NCBI GenBank assembly: GCA_946807835.1
Contig: OX327697.1
Location: 9,563,001-9,627,000, forward strand
Length of the DNA stretch: 64,000 nt
Direction of reading: 5' to 3'
Origin: Ailanthus altissimus
Lineage: Eukaryota; Streptophyta; Magnoliopsida; Sapindales; Simaroubaceae
The notes beneath the pieces were generated by a model. It did not search any database, was not told where the DNA came from, and worked only from the letters and a program-made list of their open reading frames with translations. Every line of letters starts with the position of its first letter. The first letter of the stretch is position 1. Of the stretch, positions 1-10,230 are shown piece by piece. Made by a program: the position numbers and the translations under genes.

Positions 1-373
1 TATGAAAATAATTATCAAACACATGATAAACTATTTGTTAGTATAAGACATAAACACATTCTGATTCATTATACAAAACATTGATTATTCATACATTAGC
101 TACTAAACCCAACAAAATAGTTAAAGCTCTAATGCCTTGAAAGTTGAGAGCAACTTAATGCTACTCAATAGTCCATATGCATAAGGGTGCATCCTATAAA
201 CAGTCTAGAAAAAGGGAAACTACGGCCTAAAACACATCCATATATTAATACTAAAGTTCAAAAATATTTCAATACAGTCATCCAAATAGTTCAGCAGATA
301 AACATTAAAATAACTACGGATCCAGAGAAAGATAGTTAGTTTGGCTTGTAAATGGTAGCAAAAAGTCCAGAAC
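1..373. other. AT-rich sequence, nothing recognised
   Basis: No open frame, repeat or RNA gene could be recognised. It adjoins a coding-like minus-strand remnant and probably belongs to the same older unidentified locus. Confidence 0.4.
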
Positions 374-682
374 TCAGTAGATGATCGCTATGAGAGTCAT
401 TGAAAAAGGTTGTTCGTAACCACCATCACCATCGTCATCATCTTCACCTCTTTTGGCTTGATGAACAGTGGAGTCCATAAGGATATTAGCATTAGAGGGG
501 TTTTTACTCAATCCTTCCTTGGTGGACTCTAGCTGTAAGGGAGTGGCATGGATGGTTGAGGCTTTAACAGTGTTGTCTTCATTTTCCATAACTGGGGCTA
601 GAGCAACAGGTGTCCGAGGCTCCAAAAAACTAAAATCCAAATCATGATAGGCATTAGACACCATACGATGAGCGTGACTTAG
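374..682 (-). pseudogene. Left part of an unidentified coding-like remnant split by a retrotransposon
   Basis: The minus strand is open from the retrotransposon edge to a stop near 374. It encodes a hydrophilic stretch ending in an acidic run (GEDDDDGDGG) followed by EQPFSMTLIAIIY. Its reading frame continues, across the single CTTAG target site, into the sequence at 9972-10230 on the far side of the Copia element, where a stop codon is already present. So this was one minus-strand reading frame, already damaged or non-coding, before the element landed. I do not recognise the protein family; a mobile-element gag is possible. Confidence 0.4.
678..682. repeat. Target site duplication CTTAG, left copy
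   Basis: CTTAG directly before the left LTR matches CTTAG at 9972-9976 directly after the right LTR. Five bases is the usual size for Copia integration. Confidence 0.9.
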
Positions 683-2870
683 TGTTGGGTTATATGGTTG
701 GGCGAATTTACTTAGGGTTCTTGCATGTGGGTTGTGTTCATCATACAAACAATATACATATCTCATACATACATGTGCACAGCGGAAGATTATGTACAAT
801 GAACACAGAAAATAACATTTGATTAATCTGAAATTCGAGATTGAGAAATATCACCAATGAAGCCTTTGGATTAATTTTCTTTGAAGTCCACCATGAAATG
901 AATCTTTGATCAATTCTAGCAATCAACAAGGGTGGGTTTGATTGTCTAGAATGGCAGCATCTTAATCCAGCATATGTGTTTAACTCTTAAACATTTTTCA
1001 AAGTTAAACCATTTAACTTAATTAAATTTGTTTTTCCTTTTATTCAACTCTTGAATAAATAAAACAAATCTTGTTTTTAGTTATTACATTTAGTAACCAT
1101 TAATTCAATTTGTTTTGTTGTTCTAACATTTAAAACACAAAACAAACAATTTCAATTTCTCAAATTGAATTGGCTCCCAAAATGCAAAACCTAAAATCTA
1201 AAACATTAATGATTTTCAATTTCATTTCACTTTATATACAAATGAATTAATTCCAAACTAATTTGAATTTCATTTGCATTTCATTTGGCTTAACCTAACC
1301 TTAGTTAACATTTAACCTTAGTTAGATTATTTTAACTTAACCTTTAAGTTAATAAATATTTAATTAATTTAACCATAGTTAACTAACTTAACCATGGTTA
1401 GGTTAACCTTTACTTAACCTTTAAGTAAGGTTAACTTAACTTAACCACTTGGTTAACTTTTAACCTTAGTTATGTTAAATTAATTTATTTAACAATTAAA
1501 TAAATAAATATTTATTTTAATTATTTAACAATTAAATAATCATAAAGTGAAATTACTATTATATCCTTACTCGGTTACCAAGTTAACCTAAAGTGGGTCC
1601 CACCAATTTAACCACATACTTTAGTTAACGTAACCTTAGTAATTGCTGAATTATACTGTATTGAACAATTCAATACGGTACACTGCCCAAGTGCTCAAAG
1701 AGTACATTTCATATTGGGACTCTATAGGTCCACACCCGATTTGTCAAATGGAACTGTTCTATTAATCCGTAATCGATGCCCCACGCACACGTTACGAATA
1801 TTACAAATCAGCGTGTCAGACCATACAAGTTGAGGTCATAACGTATACGTATAATCCTTCCATCATTTATATCCTGGATGTGCAGGGATATAGATCAGCA
1901 CCGTCAAATCCCTATTTGCTCATCCATAATCTTATCTCCAGATTCGTATCCCGATAAACAATATACGCAAACACTTTTGCTATATTGTTTAACCCTATGG
2001 GAAACTCTTTTCCCGGGTTTATGCTTGTGGCCACAAGACTTTATGAAATACAATCTCGGAGCATCGGATATACAACTTACCTACGTAAGCTGATGGATCC
2101 CGTATCTACGCACACCAGACTCCATGAGCATCGGACCATACCCAGCGACACATAGCGGTCAGACCATGAAAGGTCTCTGACATATGTGGAACCAAAGCAT
2201 GATGGATCACTCACAAGACCACCGTGGCGCTCAGGTCAAAGGACCACGATTACTACTCAACTCGAGAGGACTTTCCTTTGACGGTGTCATAGGATATCTA
2301 TTGGGGTCCTCATAAGTCAGTTCAGTATCCAGTCCTGACTGGATACCCGCATGCCTATACAAGCTCTAAGCTCATGGTCAGCTAAGAACAACCATCTGAA
2401 CCAGTCAGATATAGACATACACTAATCTATATATAGTGAATCACTGATAGACCCGCATTAGTGATTATAGATCAGGAACATTATGTTTGAGACATACTTA
2501 CATAATGATATTTCTTAACTCCTATTGCAACTCTTTGCAACTATATCATTACAAGTATACTCTCAGGTCTTTGTCCCATTATAGACAAGGTTCTAACTCT
2601 TTAGACCTCGCTGATTCTTATAACCTGCTAACTCTTAACAGTGCTAACTTTTAGCATTTATAACTCTCAGCTTTGCTAACTATTAGTTCTGATCTAAACT
2701 CCTTTAGACCAGATCTGAACTCTTTCAGATCAAACAATGTCTGTAATGTTACAAGCATTATACCATATTAATATGATATTAACAATCTTTATTCGAAATG
2801 TTTATTGTATAAATATTAACAATTAATATTCATACAATATTGGAATGGCACGTGAGCACCAGCTCCAACA
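683..2870 (-). repeat. Copia LTR, left copy (3' LTR in element orientation)
   Basis: 2188 bp, TGTTGG...CCAACA on the plus strand. A CACGTG G-box lies near 2850, close to the start of U3 in element orientation. About 1290-1640 is a dense patch of TTAACC/GGTTAA words. The small open frames inside are shared exactly with the other LTR and resemble no known protein. Confidence 0.92.
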
Positions 2871-2885
2871 AACTCCCACTTGCTT
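2871..2885 (-). other. Polypurine tract of the Copia element
   Basis: Read on the minus strand, AAGTGGGAGTT abuts the LTR start TGTTGGAGC. This is the usual Copia plus-strand primer position and sequence style. Confidence 0.8.
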
Positions 2886-3860
2886 CAGTGCCATTCGTAC
2901 TGGTATCTCATATCAATACACTCCACGTGTTTCTCAAACACTATAGGAGTTTAGGCTTAGGGGGGTTCGCTACATCCAAGGATTATTCCCTAGATTTTTA
3001 TTACAACTCTTGTTGTCAAGAACTTTCTAATTATGTGATTTTCAGAGTTCACATGATTAGAATACTGGTGTGCCTTATGGCTTCTCGGCTCGAGCAATTA
3101 CCGTTATTTTGCAATATAGTGGGATAGGATCCACTGAGCTTGGAACTATTCAAAGCTCTGCAATTAATTTTGAATATCCATAGTACTTTCTTTGCTGACT
3201 TCTCAAGCCGCAACATATTCTACCTCCAAGGTAGAATTACCTGTGGATATTTACTAACACACATTTAACTAGCTCCGGTACTGATAAAGAGAAACACATA
3301 ACTAGATGTAGACTTTCTACCATTCAGATCAGACGTAAGTCTGAATATGTGTATCCCTTCTTTTGTAAGAAACTTTCTCCATATTTTATAAACTTATCCT
3401 TTATACTTCTCAAGTATTTTCAGATATGTTTCACAACCATTTAATGATCGTGATCTGGATTAATTAGATACCAGCTTGTAACACTTACAACCATCTAAAT
3501 CCAGATTTCGTACATTGGACGGTATGCATTAATTTATTTCTAGCTAATGCATCTGAGATGTTAGACACTCTAACTCTCTCATCTTCTTCCCGAGGACACT
3601 TCCTCTAAGAAAGATGAATGCCACTTCTAAAAGGGACTTTAACTGTCTCACAGTCAATGAAGTTGTACCTTTTCTTGGACTTATTCTATATACGAAGTTT
3701 GAGAGAGTCTTATTAGCTTCCTAGCTATATCTCCATAAAGCTTTATACCTAGTATATAGGAAGTCTCTCTCAAATCTTTTATGAAGAAGTTCTTTACACA
3801 GATAACACTTATCTGATTTACTTGCTATACTCCAATCATCGTTTCCAATATTGAGTATAT
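2886..3860 (-). pseudogene. Copia RNase H region, too decayed to follow
   Basis: By position between the reverse transcriptase trace and the 3' LTR this should be the RNase H domain. Only short minus-strand frames remain and I could not align a confident motif. The 95-residue plus-strand frame at 2840-3127 is antisense and not considered a gene. Confidence 0.4.
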
Positions 3861-3870
3861 ACTTTCCACT

Positions 3871-4680
3871 TTAGAGAACTAAAAAGATAATTATACTCCC
3901 ACTGCCCTTTCTGAACACACACGCTTCCTCTTTATTCCTGATAAAACCAGACTTTCTGATTTCATCATTTAAACAAAGATTCCAACTTTGGAAAAACTGC
4001 TTAAGTCCATAAATGGACTTCCTTAATTTGCACATTATATTAGAAGTTAGGCTTGGATGCAAAAACATCAAGTTGTTCTCTGCATATCTCTTACTCGAGA
4101 TATACTTCCCAGAACAGCTTGTTTACATTTATAAGCCAGTCCTCATAATCATAATATACAACAATAGCCAACAAAATCCAAATTGACTTTAGTATGGTTA
4201 CTGATGAAAAAGGTTTCCTCATTATTGATCCTAGATCTCTGAGTGTAACCTTTCAACAATAGTCAGGCCATGAAGGACTATTCCTTCAAATAGGGCCCAC
4301 TCTGCTTCCTCTGCATAAACTGATTTACTGCTGATAGAAACAGTTTCTACAGGAAGCACAACTAAGTCCTAGACTTAATTGTCATACTTAGAGTCAAATT
4401 CGAATTTTATGGTATCTTGACATCAACAAAATCTAAATTGACTTTAGCATGGTTACTGATGAAAAAGGTTTCCTCATTAGTGATCCTAGATCTCTGAGTG
4501 TAACCTTTCAACATTAGTCAGGCCATGAAGGACCATTCCTTCAGATAGGGCCCACACTGCTTCCGCTGCGTAAACTGATTTACTGCTGATAGAAACAATT
4601 TCTACAGGAAGCTCAACTAAGTCCTAGACTTAATTGTCATGCGTTGAGTCAATTTCAAATTTTATGATATCCTTTTTATT
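3871..4680 (-). pseudogene. Copia reverse transcriptase remnant with internal duplication
   Basis: The minus strand at 3871-4071 reads CKLRKSIYGLKQ, the conserved Copia palm segment, then a short Gly-Phe-Ile block and a Ser-Gly-Ser block before FLVL. Upstream in element orientation (about 4180-4230 and again 4440-4480) is a block resembling the conserved VAMLKSIRILL segment. Stops and a 255-bp tandem duplication interrupt the domain, so it cannot encode an active enzyme. Confidence 0.8.
4169..4672. repeat. 255-bp tandem duplication inside the Copia pol remnant
   Basis: The segment starting at 4169 is repeated from 4424 with only scattered substitutions, for example TAGTATGG versus TAGCATGG. 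The second copy ends near 4672. The duplication breaks the reverse transcriptase frame. Confidence 0.88.
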
Positions 4681-5149
4681 TTTCCGAATCGATGTCAAAC
4701 ATCGTCTCTCCATAAGTTAAAGGATCCATTTCTTCAACTAAGAAAATATCAAGGGTACATTCAAGTATCAAACATACCTAAATGATGGCCTTGATATCCT
4801 TTTGGACTTATGAACTTAGTGTGTTAAAGGTATTTCACTCATTGAAATTAAAACTCCATCGTTGGTTCATCTAATTTTTGGATTGACTTCATCAAGTTCA
4901 ATCTTTCTATAATCTCCACAATCCATGAGAAACTCTTTCTCTAGGAATGTGACATTATGAGAAACGAACATATTTCGTTCATCTGTATTATAGAAGTGGT
5001 ATCCCATTATACACTTGAGATACTAAATGAACCGATACTTGTACCGTTGGATACAAGTTTAGTCTGTTGCATAACTCTTATGAAAACAGAATAACACTAA
5101 TTCTTAACATACTTAAGACTCATTTCCTATTTAGTCTATATCTCATATA

Positions 5150-5700
5150 AAGTAGTAGGAACGATTATGGAATTATTTAATAAGTGAGTAGCAGATGCTA
5201 AAGTATAACCTCATAGATATTTTAGAAGATCAGCGATTCTCAATATCAATCAGACTGTATCTAATATAGTCCGATTCCTCATTTCCTAAGCATCTTTATG
5301 TTGAGGAGTATTTAGAGGACTATGCTGAGAGAGAATCATATTCTCTTTAAATAATTTATGAATTTACTGATTATGTATAAACTACTTCGATCTAATCGCA
5401 AGTACTCAATATACATAAGGGTTTGTTTCTTTACTTTCATTGTCAGAACATTTTGAACACTTCGAAATTATTCTGACCTACGTTTCCTAGAAACACATGT
5501 CCATATAGTGACAATCACTATAAAGACAATGAAGTATCGAAATCATTTATAACAGTAAGATTTATTGGACTAAATACATCTATATGTACCAGATCTAATA
5601 AACCAGTGGCTTGGCGTCTTACACCTACATAAAGATTCGGTCATATTCTTTTGAATTCATAATTCATAAACTAGTCAATGTACTATAGTCAGATCAAATA
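5150..5700 (-). pseudogene. Copia integrase remnant
   Basis: On the minus strand around 5690-5600 a stretch reads ATGLLDLVHIDV, like the start of the Copia integrase core. Nearer 5270-5170 a stretch resembles the RNRTLLD...LWGYAL...LLN block. Stops and frameshifts occur between them. Position upstream of reverse transcriptase (in element orientation) fits Copia and not Ty3. Confidence 0.7.
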
Positions 5701-6161
5701 TCTGACCATCCTTAACCAGTTATTATAGTCGTCTCACGGCTACATGATCTAATCTTATATATACCACTATTCATTATTATTTAAGTTGCTGAAATACTAT
5801 ATATTCTGTTCACCTCTACACTTATAACATTTGCTATTGTATATAAGATATAACGGCCATTCATTAACTGACATTCAGTTAGTAAATCATTATCGTTATC
5901 ACAAGGAACTATTTCCGTATTTTTATGATAACCCTCTCTGTCAACTACAGGGAGTGATATGATTTACCTAATAATGTTTGGCACGTAATAGTAATTATAC
6001 AACATTAATGCTGTTACTAGAAATAAGAAGTAACTGTGAAGTCTTAACGGCTACCACGTTCAGGAAATCTCTATTACCTACGTGAAGCTGAACTTCTCAT
6101 TTTTTAGTAATCAAGCATTTCTCAAATCATGCAACATCTTGCAGATATGATAATAACAAGC

Positions 6162-6174
6162 GGTATCTCATACC
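6162..6174. other. Short perfect hairpin GGTAT-CTC-ATACC
   Basis: A 5-bp stem with a CTC loop (GAG on the element sense strand). It is one of several hairpins in this element with the same loop and different stems. Confidence 0.6.
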
Positions 6175-6467
6175 CTTGCAGAGTTAACATCAAATGCTAA
6201 TGAAATGTTAATGTTTGGTCAAACAGATATCTAATGAGTCAATCTTTCTTAAGTGAAGGTACGATGAATAGTAACATTTACTATTTCAAACCTTTTCACG
6301 GTGGAAACACTTTCCATTATGACTTTTCTCTTTCTGTGGTTTAGTAATATCATATATTACTGAATCTAGAACTATTCTTAGATTCATAAGCAAGTCTTAC
6401 ATATTTTATTCAGTACCCTATAGTTATTGGTATTTGTTCAAGATTAGTAACGGATTGCTCGTACTCA

Positions 6468-6546
6468 TCTTATCTCTATAAGACAATCTTATCTCTATAA
6501 GACAAGTATCTTATCTCTATAAGATAATCATCTTATCTCTATAAGA
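6468..6546. repeat. Four tandem hairpins TCTTAT-CTCT-ATAAGA
   Basis: The 16-bp inverted repeat TCTTATCTCTATAAGA occurs at 6468, 6487, 6509 and 6531, spaced 19-22 bp. Three copies are followed by CAA and one by TAA. The stems are perfect in all four. Confidence 0.85.
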
Positions 6547-6751
6547 CAAAATAGGAGATGTGTAGCAGAACATTTCTTTATCGTTAATAAATTACGTTTT
6601 AGATCATGGGTATAACTGTTATACATTTTTTAATCTAAAAAACGCCCTCCCACTGCTTTACTTAATCCCTTTAATCTCTCAAACGGGATAAGATAGTATA
6701 ATATTTTAAACTATACAGCGGGAAGTGGATCCCATTGGGGTTTTACTCCAG

Positions 6752-7046
6752 CCTCACGCTAAAGCAATATTGGCCTTTATAAATCCAACAGGTAGACAAC
6801 TCTTGTCAATTGTATCTCATACAACTCTTACTACTGATCCTAAATACACATTACCCTCACGCTAAAGCAATATTGGGTAACTGTATTTCAGATTAACTCA
6901 TCAATGCTCAAATATATGTTACTGACACTATCCTCACGCTAAAGCAATATTGGATAATATGTTCGCATATATTTGATTCATCTCATGTTTTACCGGCATT
7001 AGACCAAGTCACACCGACCAAATCCCTCACGCTAAAGCAATATTGG
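6752..7046. repeat. Four dispersed copies of a 22-bp motif with complementary flanks
   Basis: A 22-bp sequence that starts CCTCACGCTAAAGC and ends AATATTGG occurs without change at 6752, 6855, 6932 and 7025 (spacings 103, 77 and 93). The bases just outside differ between copies but pair with each other: g/c, tta-C/G-taa, tat/ata and t-C/G-a around the shared CC...GG. The spacers are unrelated in sequence and contain hairpins at 6795-6807 and 6810-6824. Confidence 0.85.
6795..6824. other. Two adjacent hairpins with CTC loops
   Basis: GACAA-CTC-TTGTC at 6795-6807 is followed two bases later by TTGTAT-CTC-ATACAA at 6810-6824. Both stems are perfect. Confidence 0.65.
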
Positions 7047-7373
7047 GAAAGACCATAGTGACCCATCTCACACCGTATTGACAAGACGGACCATTTAAAA
7101 TATTATCACATAATATAATAAATTTCAATCTAATTAAGAGAGATTTTAATTACAGGCTTTCATATTATATGCGCTCATCACATGAGAGGTTATTCTCAAT
7201 CAATTATTCATTTCTGTACAAGCACAACTAACCCCCACCAGTGGGGCCCCCATTGTGGTTACAAAAATAAATAAAATAATAAAAATATTATTTTCTTGGT
7301 TTATCATGTAAACTAATAACCCTTATCATTACATCTCATAAACCCCCACATGCGGAAAAATAAAAAGATTTTA

Positions 7374-7376
<3 letters not shown>

Positions 7377-7412
<36 letters not shown>
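7377..7412. repeat. Poly-T run (poly-A on the element sense strand)
   Basis: More than 30 T residues in a row, placed between the GC-rich island and the rest of the interior. The exact length may be unreliable in assembly. Confidence 0.85.
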
Positions 7413-7414
<2 letters not shown>

Positions 7415-7419
7415 TGTAA

Positions 7420-7650
7420 GAACGCCGCGGCGCTGGTCTTATAGCGCTGCCGCGCTAGGGCTTCACAAGCCTCAGTGCTGCGGCGATGACTTACTAGCGC
7501 GGGCGCGCTGGAAGCAGTGCTTCCCGCGCTGGGGCGCCAGAAAACCAGCGCCCTCGCCCTTGTCCAGCGCTGGGGCGCCAAACGCTTAGCGCTCCCGCGT
7601 TCATATGAACGCTGCCGCGCTGGACCTTAGCGCTGCAGCGTTCCAGGTGC
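7420..7650. repeat. GC-rich island of AGCGCTGCCGCGCT-like words
   Basis: Roughly 230 bp of overlapping variants of CCGCGGCGCTGG, AGCGCTGCCGCGCT and CAGCGCTGGGGCGCCA stands out sharply from AT-rich surroundings. Many words are self-complementary. Related words recur in unrelated LTRs at 27351-27465, 36945-37025, 56750-56880 and 63230-63290. Confidence 0.85.
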
Positions 7651-7769
7651 TGTTTTTCACTGGTTTGCATTTTTAACACTTAAAATGCACCCCAACAGCC
7701 CCGGAACTTGTCCTACAATTTAGCCAACACTTAGCTAACACTAAAAAATCACCCATAACAACACAAATT

Positions 7770-7781
7770 GCTCTGATACCA
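7770..7781 (-). other. Primer binding site for initiator Met tRNA
   Basis: The minus strand reads TGGTATCAGAGC two bases from the LTR, the standard plant Copia PBS. It fixes the orientation of the element. Confidence 0.9.
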
Positions 7782-7783
7782 TT

Positions 7784-9971
7784 TGTTGGGTTATATGGTT
7801 GGGCGAATTTACTTAGGGTTCTTGCATGTGGGTTGTGTTCATCATACAAACAATATACATATCTCATACATACATGTGCACAGCGGAAGATTATGTACAA
7901 TGAACACAGAAAATAACATTTGATTAATCTGAAATTCGAGATTGAGAAATATCACCAATGAAGCCTTTGGATTAATTTTCTTTGAAGTCCACCATGAAAT
8001 GAATCTTTGATCAATTCTAGCAATCAACAAGGGTGGGTTTGATTGTCTAGAATGGCAGCATCTTAATCCAGCATATGTGTTTAACTCTTAAACATTTTTC
8101 AAAGTTAAACCATTTAACTTAATTAAATTTGTTTTTCCTTTTATTCAACTCTTGAATAAATAAAACAAATCTTGTTTTTAGTTATTACATTTAGTAACCA
8201 TTAATTCAATTTGTTTTGTTGTTCTAACATTTAAAACACAAAACAAACAATTTCAATTTCTCAAATTGAATTGGCTCCCAAAATGCAAAACCTAAAATCT
8301 AAAACATTAATGATTTTCAATTTCATTTCACTTTATATACAAATGAATTAATTCCAAACTAATTTGAATTTCATTTGCATTTCATTTGGCTTAACCTAAC
8401 CTTAGTTAACATTTAACCTTAGTTAGATTATTTTAACTTAACCTTTAAGTTAATAAATATTTAATTAATTTAACCATAGTTAACTAACTTAACCATGGTT
8501 AGGTTAACCTTTACTTAACCTTTAAGTAAGGTTAACTTAACTTAACCACTTGGTTAACTTTTAACCTTAGTTATGTTAAATTAATTTATTTAACAATTAA
8601 ATAAATAAATATTTATTTTAATTATTTAACAATTAAATAATCATAAAGTGAAATTACTATTATATCCTTACTCGGTTACCAAGTTAACCTAAAGTGGGTC
8701 CCACCAATTTAACCACATACTTTAGTTAACGTAACCTTAGTAATTGCTGAATTATACTGTATTGAACAATTCAATACGGTACACTGCCCAAGTGCTCAAA
8801 GAGTACATTTCATATTGGGACTCTATAGGTCCACACCCGATTTGTCAAATGGAACTGTTCTATTAATCCGTAATCGATGCCCCACGCACACGTTACGAAT
8901 ATTACAAATCAGCGTGTCAGACCATACAAGTTGAGGTCATAACGTATACGTATAATCCTTCCATCATTTATATCCTGGATGTGCAGGGATATAGATCAGC
9001 ACCGTCAAATCCCTATTTGCTCATCCATAATCTTATCTCCAGATTCGTATCCCGATAAACAATATACGCAAACACTTTTGCTATATTGTTTAACCCTATG
9101 GGAAACTCTTTTCCCGGGTTTATGCTTGTGGCCACAAGACTTTATGAAATACAATCTCGGAGCATCGGATATACAACTTACCTACGTAAGCTGATGGATC
9201 CCGTATCTACGCACACCAGACTCCATGAGCATCGGACCATACCCAGCGACACATAGCGGTCAGACCATGAAAGGTCTCTGACATATGTGGAACCAAAGCA
9301 TGATGGATCACTCACAAGACCACCGTGGCGCTCAGGTCAAAGGACCACGATTACTACTCAACTCGAGAGGACTTTCCTTTGACGGTGTCATAGGATATCT
9401 ATTGGGGTCCTCATAAGTCAGTTCAGTATCCAGTCCTGACTGGATACCCGCATGCCTATACAAGCTCTAAGCTCATGGTCAGCTAAGAACAACCATCTGA
9501 ACCAGTCAGATATAGACATACACTAATCTATATATAGTGAATCACTGATAGACCCGCATTAGTGATTATAGATCAGGAACATTATGTTTGAGACATACTT
9601 ACATAATGATATTTCTTAACTCCTATTGCAACTCTTTGCAACTATATCATTACAAGTATACTCTCAGGTCTTTGTCCCATTATAGACAAGGTTCTAACTC
9701 TTTAGACCTCGCTGATTCTTATAACCTGCTAACTCTTAACAGTGCTAACTTTTAGCATTTATAACTCTCAGCTTTGCTAACTATTAGTTCTGATCTAAAC
9801 TCCTTTAGACCAGATCTGAACTCTTTCAGATCAAACAATGTCTGTAATGTTACAAGCATTATACCATATTAATATGATATTAACAATCTTTATTCGAAAT
9901 GTTTATTGTATAAATATTAACAATTAATATTCATACAATATTGGAATGGCACGTGAGCACCAGCTCCAACA
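7784..9971 (-). repeat. Copia LTR, right copy (5' LTR in element orientation)
   Basis: 2188 bp, same ends and length as 683-2870, no difference found by eye. It carries the same TTAACC/GGTTAA patch (about 8391-8741). Confidence 0.92.
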
Positions 9972-10230
9972 CTTAGTACCTTCTACACTACTTCTCTAAG
10001 CCTCTTTGCTAGTAGATCCACAACACTGTTCAACCTTGTGTTGGTCTCGTTCAACTCATTATTGTCCACTCTATCATGTCATAGCCCCTCTTAAGCCCAA
10101 TCTTTAAGTGAGGTGTTCTTATGTCGAGCCATTTATTGGAACTCTGGCTCTCCCCTTCTATTTGTTTCAACACATCCGAAGCATTATCATTTCTTTCATT
10201 GTGGTTTGAGGTAGATGTCTAGTAACATTT
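9972..10230 (-). pseudogene. Right part of the unidentified coding-like remnant
   Basis: After the CTTAG repeat the minus strand encodes a hydrophilic, probably helical segment containing LNSVVDLLAKRLREVV, then a stop before the target site. It continues in frame to 374-682 if the Copia element is left out. Family not recognised. Confidence 0.4.

Larger units (their letters stand above)
683..9971 (-). mobile_element. Complete Ty1/Copia LTR retrotransposon with decayed coding region
   Basis: Two 2188-bp direct repeats (683-2870 and 7784-9971) begin TGTTGG and end CCAACA and are flanked by CTTAG at 678-682 and 9972-9976. Element orientation is minus: the tRNA primer site is at 7770-7781 beside the right LTR and the polypurine tract is at 2871-2881 beside the left LTR. 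The 4913-bp interior has minus-strand traces of Copia integrase (about 5150-5700) and reverse transcriptase (about 3870-4680) in the Copia order, with many stops. No gag frame was found; the leader side instead holds a GC-rich island, a poly-T run, structured repeats and hairpins. The LTRs share length and show a constant 7101-base offset with no difference seen by eye, so the insertion is recent although its genes are dead. Confidence 0.93.

Noticed and set aside
1878..2093. 71-residue open frame, exact duplicate at 8979-9194
   Set aside because: It lies inside both LTRs, resembles no protein, and is identical only because the LTRs are.
6468..7046. Hammerhead-type ribozyme in the structured repeats
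   Set aside because: The conserved CUGAUGA and GAAA core was not found near the stems.
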